From assembly GCF_023343835.1 (NCBI RefSeq), contig NC_064437.1, positions 23,473,001 to 23,537,000 of the forward strand: a stretch of 64,000 bases of DNA, given 5' to 3'. Below are positions 1 through 9,125 of the stretch, in pieces. A program made the translations under genes and the position numbers. Origin of the DNA: Lagopus muta (taxonomy: Eukaryota > Chordata > Aves > Galliformes > Phasianidae). The notes under the pieces are model-generated. The model was given only the letters and a program-made list of their open reading frames with translations, had not been told where the DNA came from and made no database searches. Position 1 is the first letter of the stretch. The number at the start of each line of letters is the position of its first letter.

Positions 1-492
1 CATGGGTGCTGGGGGAGTTTGGCCGCAGGGTTTCAGAGCTATGTGCTGACCGCTGGGGAATGCCAGCATCAGGGAGCTCAGTTTGCAGCCAGAGGTCACA
101 TCCCTGTGTGTGCGTCCCTCCAAATTGCACCCCTCCTGCCCTAGCTCCACAACACCTTTTCCATCCTTCTACCCTGCCACTGGCTCAGCAAACCTCATGC
201 TGCAGGTCACAGTTCTCCAGACTTCCCAGGTGCTGGCAGACGCTGAGGAGGAGCTCACAGGCCTCATGGGCAGCTCCAGGAAGGTCTGGTCAAAAAGACC
301 ACTTCTTGGCTAGCATAAGAGAGCATCTGTCCTTAGCACAACCTGCCCATGGTGAGGGCATTTCTGGCATCTCCCTGGGACCAGGAAGTGGCCCCGGATC
401 CAGGACCCCAGGCAACCAGCCATGTGAGCCCCAGCATCCCTCCCCGGCAGCTTTGTAGTTGTAAGTCTGCTCAGAGCTTAAGGCCTGGTGTG

Positions 493-570
493 ACAGAATC
501 ACTGAATGGCTTGGGTTGGAAGGGAACTTAAAGATCATATAGTTCCAACCCCCCATCCGCATGCACGGGA
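493..570 (-). mobile_element. CR1 LINE 3'-end fragment
   Basis: The + strand reads ACAGAATCACTGAATGGC, then a GGGTTGGAAGGGA core and AAGATCATATAGTTCCAACC. This is the reverse complement of the CR1 3' terminus, including the degenerate terminal ATTCTGTG-type octamers at the left end. CR1 is a non-LTR retrotransposon of birds and reptiles whose copies are usually 5'-truncated, as here. It is an inert short copy with no coding capacity. Confidence 0.85.
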
Positions 571-2142
571 CTTAAATTCCTAAATAGGTGCTTGCAGGAG
601 AGCAGCCGCAGCAAGAGCTCTGGGGCCATGTAAGGCAGGAAATGGTCTCTGGTCATGGAAAAATTCAGCTGCTGGAGCCACGCCAACCTCCCCCCAAAAA
701 CATTCCTCCAAAGGGAGGTTTCTGCTCCAAGGTCAAAGGGAAAAACTCAGGGATTGGTTGTCAGAGAAACAAAGCCTGGGTGCACATAGCTGTGCTCACA
801 GGCAGACCTGCCAGTCCTGCAGCCTACACCTGGCAGAAGCAGCTCAGGACTGCTGGTGAGAAGGAATGAGCCCATGCTGCAGGGACACCCTGTGGACACA
901 GAATGCACTTGGTGGCATGTTAGACTCAGCAGCCGTAGGATGATGAGGAAGAGCCTGAGCTGAGGGATGTGGGAACACTCAGGATCTGCCTGTCCCCACA
1001 GCCTCTGGCATTCTTGTCCCCAAGCAAGGCACAGTTGTTTGGAGGAGCACCACAAATGCCAGCTCACACACACTCGTCCCACTGTGGGAAGATGCAGACA
1101 TGGCTCTGAGGCAACCCATGCCCTGAATACTTTGATATTCAAATACCTTCAGCAGAGGCCTAAATCAGTCACAGCTATTTAAATCCCAGCCTGTCACCTT
1201 TTCCAGCATGGCTTCCAAACAGCTTTAGCAGCATATTGCAGTGCAGGGGCCCTGCAGAAACTAAACAAGTCTGCAGTGGGGTCAGTTGTGCAACACAGTG
1301 GCTAGCAGTGAGCTTCAAGTGGATCTGAAACACAGGTGGGAGCAGTTGTGTCCCCCAGAGCTGGCGTTACGGCAACATAGCCACAAGTGCTCCTCAGAGC
1401 TAACTGTGTGTCAGGATGGGTAGCACCACCAAGTGTGTTGCTGTATGACAGAGGGCTCAGCCTGTCTGGGGTCCACAAACCCCCCCTGCAGCTGGTGAGG
1501 GAGATCTTGTTGCACGGAATTAAGACACGCACAAAGGGGTTTTGCATCCTTGACCTTAGGCACCACTCGGGGTGTGACAGGAACGTCCTTCTTCCAGCTG
1601 CTCTGCTATGCCTGCCAAGTCCACGTTGCCGTGGGAAGGCTGAGGGGTGACTCCACAGCACGTGCTCCCTCCGACTGGCAGGGACAGCCGGTGACGTGGC
1701 TTGTCCCATAGTCATAGGTGCAGGACTGATGTGCAGGCAGGTGATTCATTCCCTGCAGACAGAGTCTGGGCCACCTGGAGGGCTGAGCTGCCCTTTAGAC
1801 CGCGGGTGGAGAGTTTTCCAGAGGGATGCGAGTGCAGTGGCAGCAATACGTGCCCTGTGTTCCCATTCCCGAGGCATTGCAGTCACTCACAGCAGTCTCA
1901 GGAGGAGGCACCCAAGCCTGCTGTGACGCAGCTGCAGGAGTCAGTGGGTGGTGAGCCGAGAGCCTGGAACGTGAGCAGAAAGCAGCGTCAGTGCAGGATG
2001 GGCTGGCAGGGGTGCCCATCGCCCCCGGCCCACCGCGTCCACCCCCTGGCACAGCTTTCTTCTGCCACAGCGGAACACGGCTTCTTTCAAACTCTCAAAT
2101 CCCCAGGCCGTGGGATCGCAGCACCTGGGGAAAGGCTCTGGC

Positions 2143-2170
2143 AAAAAATAAAAAATAAAAAATAAAAAAA
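2143..2170. repeat. A-rich simple repeat (period 7)
   Basis: Three AAAAAAT units are followed by an A run, just upstream of the PIGC CpG island. This is probably slippage-derived simple sequence. It could alternatively be the A-rich tail of an old retroposed copy, but I see no recognisable body next to it. Confidence 0.85.
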
Positions 2171-2254
2171 GTCCAAGCCGCTAACTAAGCTTGTAAGCGA
2201 TTTCATTTACCCAGTTACCAAATTGATTACGATCGCCTCCAACAGGCGATGAGC

Positions 2255-2545
2255 ATCCCCTGCACACCGCCCCTCCCGGCCCTTCTCCCTTCCGGCCCGG
2301 CTCCAGCACCGCCCAGCTCCGGGGGCAGCGGACACCCGCTCGGCGGCCGGGCTCCTCCGCCAGGGGGCGCCTCCGAGCGCCCCGGCGTCCCTTGCGCCGC
2401 GCCGGGCCCGGCGGAGGCGGCGGCGGCCGGAGGGAGCCGCGGAGCGCGGTGCGGTGTAGCCGGGCGGGCGGGGAGGGGGTGAGCGCCGTCCTCGCGGCTG
2501 GAGCAGGGCGGGCCGGCAGAATGGATCGCTGGCTCGGAGGGAGGA
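2255..2545 (+). promoter_or_regulatory. PIGC: CpG-island promoter and probable non-coding exon 1 of PIGC
   Basis: Base composition shifts sharply to very GC-rich with dense CpG, with runs of CCGCC, GGCGG and GGGCGGG that match Sp1-type sites. No TATA box is obvious. This is the usual architecture of a broadly expressed gene. A plausible 5' splice site, GGG|GTGAGC, occurs with its GT at 2479-2480, so exon 1 may end near 2478 and splice to the acceptor at 2672-2673. The transcription start cannot be fixed from sequence alone. A divergent transcript from this island is possible but unsupported. Confidence 0.75.
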
Positions 2546-2673
2546 GGGATGCGCAGCCGCTCTTGCTCGCTCGCTGCCTTTTGTCCCGGGCGGGCTGCCC
2601 GAGTCCCATGGCCGTCCCGCAGCCCAAGGGGGGACCTTACGTCACGGTTAACCCGCACCCTGCTCTTTCCCAG

Positions 2674-2756
2674 GTCTCTGAGAGCATCGTCAGGCTGTGA
2701 GCGGAGGAGAGGAGCGGAGCCGCGTGCAGGCCTCCTCTGGGGCAGCCCGTGGGAGG
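2674..2756 (+). other. PIGC: PIGC 5' UTR part of the coding exon
   Basis: A pyrimidine-rich acceptor (CTCTTTCCCAG) ends at 2673. From there to the start codon no ATG occurs in any frame, so the PIGC start would be the first ATG of this exon. The start context GGGAGGATGG has A at -3 and G at +4, a good Kozak match. The acceptor is inferred from sequence; an unspliced 5' UTR running from the island is the alternative. Confidence 0.6.
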
Positions 2757-3650
2757 ATGGTCTGTGCGCAGGTGGAGACGAGCCCGAGGCGGTGCTGGCA
2801 GAAGGTGCTGTACGAGCGGCAGCCCTTCCCCGATAACTACGTGGACCAGCGGTTCCTGGAGGAGCTGCGGAAGAACATCCATGCCCGCCAGTACCAGTAC
2901 TGGAACGTGGTCTTCGAGTCGGGGGTGGTGGTGCAGCAGCTCTGCAGCGTGTGTGTCTTTGTTGTAACCTGGTGGTACATGGATGCCGGGGTGCTGAGCC
3001 CGCAGGGGCTGTTTGGGGCAGCCCTGCTCACTTCTCTGCTTGGCTACGTCCTCTTTGATGCCGTTGACACCGGGGTCGGGCGGCGGCAGAGCGGGCGGAC
3101 ACGGTGGGCAGACCTGAAGAGCACGCTGGTGTTCACTGCCTTCACCTACGGCTTCTCACCAGTGCTGAAGACACTGACGGAGTCCATCAGCACGGACACC
3201 ATCTACGCCATGTCGGCCTTCATGCTCCTCGGCCACCTCATCTTCTTCGACTACGGCGCCAACGCCGCCATCGTGTCCAGCACGCTGTCCCTCAACATGG
3301 CCATCTTCGCTTCGGTGTGCCTGGCCTCTCGCCTGCCTCGCTCCCTCCATGCCTTTGTCATGGTCACCTTTGCAATGCAGATCTTTGCCCTCTGGCCCAT
3401 GCTGCAGAAGAAGCTGAAGGCCCGGACGCCATACTGCTATGTGGGGGTGACCGCGCTGTTCGCGTTGGTTGCCCTTGTGGGGCTGGCGAGCATCTCTAGT
3501 GTGGGTGCTGTGCTCTTTGCCTCACTGCTGCTCTCCGTTTCCTGCCTCTGCCCTTACTGCCTCATCCGGCTTCAGCAGCTCAAGGACAACATCCATGGGC
3601 CGTGGGATGAGGCTGAAATCAAGGAGGACCTCTCCAGGTTCCTCATGTAG
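2757..3650 (+). CDS. PIGC: Phosphatidylinositol N-acetylglucosaminyltransferase subunit C (PIG-C)
   Basis: This is a subunit of the ER-membrane GPI-GlcNAc transferase complex (with PIGA, PIGH, PIGQ, PIGP, PIGY and DPM2). The complex transfers GlcNAc from UDP-GlcNAc to phosphatidylinositol, the first step of GPI-anchor synthesis. PIG-C is a structural multi-pass subunit and PIGA is catalytic. The intact single-exon frame encodes 297 residues, the length I recall for the human protein. Nearly invariant blocks are visible: [17 protein letters not shown] (about 14-30), RWADLKS (116-122), [15 protein letters not shown] (129-143), [18 protein letters not shown] (163-180) and the C-terminal [19 protein letters not shown] (278-296). 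Hydrophobic segments lie at about 52-75, 84-102, 123-137, 151-165, 180-192, 198-214, 227-247 and 249-270, fitting about eight membrane passes. A GTG-started in-frame extension from 2697 exists, but the ATG at 2757 matches the family N-terminus. No truncation or frameshift is seen. Confidence 0.98.
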   Translation: MVCAQVETSPRRCWQKVLYERQPFPDNYVDQRFLEELRKNIHARQYQYWNVVFESGVVVQQLCSVCVFVVTWWYMDAGVLSPQGLFGAALLTSLLGYVLFDAVDTGVGRRQSGRTRWADLKSTLVFTAFTYGFSPVLKTLTESISTDTIYAMSAFMLLGHLIFFDYGANAAIVSSTLSLNMAIFASVCLASRLPRSLHAFVMVTFAMQIFALWPMLQKKLKARTPYCYVGVTALFALVALVGLASISSVGAVLFASLLLSVSCLCPYCLIRLQQLKDNIHGPWDEAEIKEDLSRFLM

Positions 3651-3724
3651 GGGGGAAGCGGTGCCCTCTGCTGTGAGGGGCCTTTTTGGGGCACAGCTTT
3701 TTTTTTTGGTTGGACACCCAACCC

Positions 3725-3730
3725 AATAAA
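3725..3730 (+). terminator. PIGC: PIGC poly(A) signal
   Basis: A canonical AATAAA lies 75 bases after the stop codon. A GT-rich stretch (TGTGTGTGTGCTGTG) starts about 26 bases further on and fits the CstF-binding downstream element. Cleavage is expected near 3745, giving a very short 3' UTR of about 95 bases. Longer 3' UTR isoforms using later sites cannot be excluded. Confidence 0.85.
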
Positions 3731-6208
3731 GACTCGCACTACAGCAGAGACTGCATGTGTGTGTGCTGTGACTGCTCTGGGCTGTGGGTGAGCGGGGAGG
3801 TGCTGGCAGACCCATGGCAGTATTTTTGTCCAACCACCGAGCCAGAGGCGTGGAGCAAGGTCTCTCTGCTTTCCTGTGGAGGGATGTAGTCCCAGCAGTG
3901 GGCACCCAGTGGCCATCCAGCCCAGCCCCAGGGTGCTGCAGCAGTGATGGGACATCCACTAGTCCTTCCTGGCACTTACATGTCTGGTATCTGACTCCAC
4001 ACACCCCACAACAGAGGGTCTTCTAAGCAAAAAAGTCAAACTGGAGGGCATCTCCGTATGAGCCAGCCCTGTGTTGTTGTTTTCCAGAGGCAAGTGGTCC
4101 AGCAGAGCATGGACTTGGCCATAGGAATAGCATTCTAGGCTTCCTGTTACCAGAGCCTTCCTCATGCTGGGCAGGAGGCCGAAAGCACAGGGGCACACAC
4201 AGGCCTGAGTACACTCACACATCCTGCATGCACAGCCACACTGCCATGTCCATCAGCAAATACACAGTCTGCACCTCTGCAGACTGTGGGACCACAGCTG
4301 CTTGTTCCTGCAGTATTTACCCCTAGCATTAAGACGAGAGGAAGCACTGCTCCTTTTAAAGTAAAAGACAGAGTCAGAACCCTCCTACTCTGGAGGCAGC
4401 ACAAGGAGATGTTTAAAACACCCAATTTCTCCAGTAAGATGTGGCACCAGCTTTGCATGCACGCTCAGGGGTGGTGGAAGATTACAGGGGCGAGGAGCTC
4501 TTCTGCTGCAGTGCAGGTTTGAACCTATTGATTGAATCCATTGAGTGTGAAGGGCTTTTGCAGACAAACAGCTCACAGCACTGTTGTCTCATCCCAGCAA
4601 GCAGGCGCTGGCTCCATGAGCTTCTTAGGAAATGAGCAGCCCACTGCAGAGCCCCCAACACCTCCAGTGCTTTGTTACGACAACTTGCCAAGTTTTAAAT
4701 GTTGCTGTTGTTGTCATGGAGATGACTACATCTAATTTTGTTTTTAATTAAAGAAAACCTGCAGAGGTTTAGAGTATGTGCTCCAGGCTCACAGGGAGTG
4801 CAGAGTAGCCAGATGCTCACAATCAAGATGACAGTCTTCAGTTCTTCTAAAAGAAGATTATTTCTTCATGAGGAGGTTTCCAAGAAAGTCAGTCAGTTGC
4901 CGGTGGCCAGGATGCCCCAGTCTATCAGACTCATGCTGCTGTAACACTGCCATCCACGGCAATTCACAGAATCCATCTCTGGACAAGGCTTTGGTATGCT
5001 TGGATCAAATTTAAGAAGGCAAGTAACAGTTTGTCAAAGAAGCAAATGAAATGTAGCTTTCTTGGCTCCTGCAGTTAATGTCTCTCTTGGTAGGGCCATG
5101 CTCTCTGCAGTCAGGTTTACTTGAAATTGCTGCTGCACAAACACCTCTGTCCTCAAACTGTTGTTAACTGCCATCCTAAACCTTTGCAGTTACCAACTGC
5201 TGGTGCGTCTCAGATGTAGCACAGCCCTGACTCCATTTTGAATATGCAGTATCCAGGCTAACGGTGACAAAATGGAGTGTGTATAGGAGTTGTTTCATCT
5301 CAGGCACAGCACGTGAGGCTGAGGAGGCAGCTGTCCCTTGTCAGTGGCCCAAGGAGGCACCAGTGATCTGGTGGTTCATTAGGCTAATGCGACTGGGGCA
5401 AGGTAGCCTTGGAGTTTTTTTTTTGAGCCTGGACTTATGACTACAAGAAAGTATAGTTTCTGCTGGACCCATTCACCCAAAGTGAAATGTTTTCTAAAAA
5501 AATACTCTTCTCAAATCCAGACTCTTAAACAGCTTTGTGTTAGGAAAAGTGCAAACATCGCTTATCCAGTTATGATTCCATGTGGCAATGGGCACTGATT
5601 ATCATGGCTCCGGGCAATAAGGGAGCTAGAAACACATGGAGGAGCAGAGAAGCAGTGTCTCTCTGTTGCTACCCCAACAAAGCTTCATCTCAGATCCTGA
5701 GAAGGACTCGGGGTGATCCAGAGGCTGTGCTCTTACCTTCACTGGAGCTCTCTGCTTGTCTGGAGCTGCTGTCCCAGTGCTGCTCGGTGCACAGCAATCC
5801 ACACGCTGGGACATTCAGGTTCCCTGCTCTGATGTGGAATGGTCATGTCCAGGAGGAGGAGGAGACACTGCCTCAAGCTGATGGAGACCTGTTGGGCAAG
5901 TGGAGGCCAGCTGTGGCATGTGGTATCTGTGCCATGGTCACCTCAACCACAGCTGAAACCCAATGGGCTTATCTCTGGCAGTTTAAAATCACTTGCATTT
6001 GGGCCAGAACCCTGGGCTTTGTTTGATCCAGCACACCACACCTTCCTTGCTCCAGGCAGGATGCAGGATTTGTCTTGTACAGCTTGCTGCAAGCAGTTTT
6101 ACCTCCTTAAGTTGCCACAGGCCTCTTTGCTCTGTCCAGCTCCTTCAGCCCTGCACACTTTACCAACACTGCTGGAATAAATGGCTGCAATAAATATGTC
6201 CTTATGCC

Positions 6209-6246
6209 TGAGATCAGAATATGTTGTACAGAACATAATGATCTCA
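6209..6246. repeat. Imperfect palindrome
   Basis: TGAGATCA at 6209-6216 pairs with TGATCTCA at 6239-6246. Inside it TATGTT (6220-6225) pairs with AACATA (6232-6237), leaving a six-base loop. No function is known. It lies between the inverted repeats at 5967-6008 and 6611-6653. Confidence 0.8.
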
Positions 6247-6254
6247 ACTTACTG

Positions 6255-6283
6255 TTCAACTCATCAGTAAATGATGAGTTGAA
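6255..6283. repeat. Perfect 12-bp hairpin
   Basis: TTCAACTCATCA is followed by loop GTAAA and the exact reverse complement TGATGAGTTGAA. It starts nine bases after the preceding palindrome, so the two would form adjacent stem-loops. There is no T run after it and no gene context that would suggest a terminator. Confidence 0.85.
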
Positions 6284-6347
6284 ATTACATGCCCTTTTAG
6301 CACTTGCTACCTGAGTGTACAGCTCTCTGGTTTGGCCAAACAGAGAA

Positions 6348-6545
6348 ATAGGTCCATCTTGGTTTGCATGCGACTGGATCACCATCAAGCAACTCTGAAG
6401 AGTTAAACATTAGTTTGCACCACAAGAAAGTGCAGTTCCTTTATCTATAGGTCCATCTTGGTTTGCATGCGACTGGATCACCATCAAGCAACTCTGAAGA
6501 GTTAAACATTAGTTTGCACCACAAGAAAGTGCAGTTCCTTTATCT
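6348..6545. repeat. Perfect 99-bp tandem duplication
   Basis: Positions 6348-6446 are repeated base for base at 6447-6545. The unit begins ATAGGTCCATCTTGG and ends TCCTTTATCT. The copies show no differences and diverge immediately outside the unit. Perfect identity in otherwise non-coding sequence implies a very recent duplication, a polymorphic repeat, or an assembly artefact. Confidence 0.95.
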
Positions 6546-8659
6546 AAAGTTGCCATTCCCAAGTCCACTGAGATACAGTATCTCAGCAGGACATTTTCTT
6601 TTGATTTGAATCTGGCCCAAATGCAAGTAATTGTACACTGACCAGGGCTAAGCTGTGCTCCTGGGGGAGTCGCTGACACGTGCCATCTGCAATCTCCATC
6701 TACAGCATCTGCAGCAGGGAAAGGCAAGCGTCAGCCACCCACAGCAGGCACAACGGGCTGTCAGGGGCCTCTGTCCCTCCTCCTCGTGGGAGCACAGCAT
6801 CTGGGAAGCCTGGAAACAGTGAAGCTTTGGTCTTTGAAGGTAAGATCTTTTTATCTCTTCAGTTCCCACTCTAATCACTGGGCTTTTCTCTGCACATCAT
6901 ATAGGTTCATGCTGTGAGGAGGCCACAGCAGCAGAGTGAGCAGGAAACCAAAACTGGCTTTTGGTCTGAAATCATCCTGCAAGAAAACCTAGGATGCATA
7001 ATGCCACCAGCTGGGGTACAGCACCCTTCACCTGCTACACTCAGAGCATATGCCAGTGCAGAATGGAAACAGCACAGGGTTGAGCAGCTTCTTTAAAAAG
7101 TCACCCCGTGAGCTGATACCAAAGCATGTGCCAAAGTTTTCCAGCACAAAAGCTGCTGCACTCATCACCAATGCCTTCTGTACCCAGCAGACTTTAAGAA
7201 GAGCTACTTGAAAACCATGAAGTTCAGAGTCCCATCTCCAACAGTGTTTTTAATAAACACTTCTGAAGAATGTAACCATTTCTGTAAACGATTTAACACT
7301 ATAAAACACCCCTAAAAGAGAACTTTGTGCCTTACAGCACTGACACTGGCTGGCAGACAGGAAAGCAGCAATGCTTTCTGGGTTGCTGTAGATAATAAGG
7401 CTCTAGAATTAAAATATCAGCCACTTTCTACCTGTTCCCCTCTCAGGACCTTGCCATACTATAGAGGCAAAGCAGTGAGTGCTGCCCCCAGGCCAGAACA
7501 AATTCTTCAACAACCCAGAAAGAAGAAGAAGAAAAAAAAAGTAGCTTGTGAAATTCAATCTGGTCCCATTCCCTCTTACCTGGGAGGTGAAGCAAGGCCA
7601 GAACCTCTTGCCTCTTGAACAGCCTGCCGGGTACAAATGCCACTTTCTGTACTCCTGAACTCTGCTGAGGGCTTTTTAGCTACTATCTGATGACAGCAAG
7701 TTCCACTGATGAGAGATGCAGCAAGGTAAATCGGCCCCAACTAAGCAGTGTCAGACCTGGCTTGAAACTGAGCACAGTCTGTGTGTTGTCAGGCTCCTTC
7801 TACACATGATACGAATCTCCTCTGCTCATCTGCTCCCAGAGCGGCCCTGCAGCAGCTTGCTCTCACTGTAGCCTTCCTACTATAAAGAAATGTTTTGTTC
7901 ATACCTTTCAAAGAACAGGCTGGAATCCTGATGCTGCACTGTACCTCCAGTTCATGTCTGTGCAGTTCCCTCTGATTTATCAGTATTGTTTGTGAGATGT
8001 CCCTTCACTGTTTTCATGTGAGAAAAAAAATAAACCAATAAAAACATCAATTTAAAACTTTTTAAAGACTTATTCTTGATATACTTCTCTAGAACCTAAG
8101 ACAAGAACATCTTCTGAATATTATATTAAATTCCAGATTTTATCTTCCACTCAACACCACTGGGTCAAACTTGCTTGAAATCCAGAGGGAACTACTTACG
8201 GACACTTGAGCTCAGATGCTCTAGTGAGGTTAGCTTGCAGAGAATTCAGAGGTTTAGCTTGAAAAAAGTGGTCAGAGCAGCTGCAATGTGTTTACAATTG
8301 TGCAGATTCATCAGTGGAGAGACTGCTACAACCTTCTTAGGTTTTTCACTCAGCACAGAGTCAGGGGCTGCTGATGCATTAGACATCTTACAGGAGCCTT
8401 TTGCAATCTCTGCTGTTCAAAAAGTGGGAAGTTCTTCCTGCTGATGCCAAGTCAAAGGCATTTACAAGAACAGTCGTGGTGGTCAATGAATTCAGATACA
8501 GTGACGGAATCCCAGCAGCACATCCCTCCCTCCAACACCTCGCATGTGGGGGGTCTCCCCAGAGCTGAGGCTTCATGGAGCATTAATGGCTCCTTTTGAG
8601 AAAGAGTAGATAGACCCTTCCATTGAAAAACAGCACACATTCATTTTGTAGCCAGAATT

Positions 8660-8665
8660 TTTATT
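8660..8665 (-). terminator. DNM3: Candidate DNM3 poly(A) signal
   Basis: TTTATT on the + strand gives AATAAA on the gene strand, about 140 bases after the stop codon. It is the first canonical hexamer downstream of the terminal exon. The cleavage position is inferred. Confidence 0.6.
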
Positions 8666-8775
8666 TTCTTTATATCCAAGCTTATCATTGACATCTGAAA
8701 ATAAAATCTTTCATTTACAAATGGACTAGTGCAAATTAAAGATAAATTTGGACAAAAAGAAGACAGACTGCATGT

Positions 8776-8792
8776 AACAACAACAACAACAA
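8776..8792. repeat. (AAC)n microsatellite in the DNM3 3' UTR
   Basis: Five AAC units plus two bases start nine bases beyond the stop codon of the terminal DNM3 exon. In the transcript this reads as a GUU repeat. Confidence 0.9.
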
Positions 8793-8800
8793 AGTGTGTG

Positions 8801-8837
8801 TTAGGCTGATCTTCCTGGAGCGGCTGGAGGAGGTCGC
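8801..8837 (-). CDS. DNM3: DNM3 terminal coding exon (short proline-rich tail)
   Basis: On the gene strand a strong acceptor (TTTTTGTCTTTTTCCTAG) precedes a G that completes the AG left by the proline-rich exon, giving Arg. The codons that follow read RPPPAAPGRSA and then TAA at 8801-8803. The RRPPP start matches the last segment of vertebrate dynamin-2 and dynamin-3, where mammals continue to a tail ending TIIRPLESSLLD. Here the frame stops after about 12 residues, so that tail is missing. Phase 2 matches the donor at 27247-27246. Either this is the real bird terminus, or it is one of two alternative last exons. I did not find a long-tail exon between 8.8 and 27.2 kb by eye, but an exon this short is easy to miss. 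Confidence 0.75.
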
Positions 8838-9086
8838 CTAGGAAAAAGACAAAAAATAACCCAAAATTCGTGGGGAGGGGGAGAAGAGATTTAAAACAAA
8901 AGCTCAAGATACAATAAAATGACTCATATACAAAATTATCTTAATAAAATGAGTTAAGAGGAAAAGGCACAGAACATGCACAGTGAGGAAAAGAGCAAGA
9001 ACGAGATTAGGATCAGCTGGCTATCAGCACAGCCTCAGCTTTCATCCTCACCGCTTCCCATCTGACGTCCTGGCGCCAGAGAGCTG

Positions 9087-9125
9087 GGACAATCACACTG
9101 GACAATCACACTGGACAATCGCATT
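9087..9125. repeat. 13-bp tandem repeat, three units
   Basis: The unit GGACAATCACACT occurs twice perfectly, followed by a diverged third copy (GGACAATCGCATT). It is intronic to DNM3, close to the terminal exon. No function is evident. Confidence 0.9.

Larger units (their letters stand above)
1..2254. other. Intergenic region upstream of PIGC
   Basis: I recognise no coding exon on either strand in this stretch. The open frames here are short, low-complexity in translation and resemble no family I know. It contains one CR1 fragment near 493-570 and an A-rich simple repeat at 2143-2170. A small perfect hairpin (ATCGCCT, loop CCAAC, AGGCGAT) sits at 2232-2250, at the left edge of the CpG island. 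Confidence 0.6.
5967..6653. mobile_element. Possible non-autonomous DNA-transposon-like element bounded by inverted repeats
   Basis: The left arm at 5967-6008 and the reverse complement of 6611-6653 align over 43 columns with about 37 identities. They share a perfect 18-base core, ACTTGCATTTGGGCCAGA. Both arms point inward and similarity stops on both sides, as for terminal inverted repeats. The interior of about 600 bp has no coding frame. No clear target-site duplication was found, so an inverted pair of fragments of one dispersed repeat is the main alternative. Confidence 0.4.
3750..8640. other. Intergenic spacer between convergent PIGC and DNM3
   Basis: No recognisable exon occurs on either strand. 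The stretch holds a pair of inverted repeats (5967-6008 and 6611-6653), two hairpins (6209-6246 and 6255-6283), a 99-bp tandem duplication (6348-6545) and an 11-bp inverted repeat (ACTCCATTTTG at 5230-5240 pairing with 5268-5278). Scattered AATAAA motifs, for example near 8030, occur on the + strand but I can tie them to no transcript. Confidence 0.6.
8640..8800 (-). other. DNM3: DNM3 3' UTR (short form)
   Basis: This is the sequence after the TAA at 8801-8803 in the terminal DNM3 exon, running down to the expected cleavage site near 8640. It contains a short GTT-type triplet repeat, seen as AAC units on the + strand at 8776-8792. The end is inferred from the poly(A) signal at 8660-8665. A longer 3' UTR cannot be excluded, because mammalian DNM3 3' UTRs can be long. 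Confidence 0.55.

Noticed and set aside
2181-2658. Long - strand open frames across the CpG island
   Set aside because: GC-rich sequence lacks stop codons and gives long proline, arginine and alanine-rich frames. The composition is that of a CpG island, not a protein family.
2697-2756. Upstream extension of the PIGC frame starting at GTG
   Set aside because: The ATG at 2757 has a good Kozak context and gives the family-typical N-terminus and length. The extension is GC-rich 5' UTR.
3104-3499. Alternate-frame open frames inside PIGC, for example a 131-codon frame rich in His and Pro
   Set aside because: They are shadows of the PIGC coding frame, whose protein is conserved from end to end.
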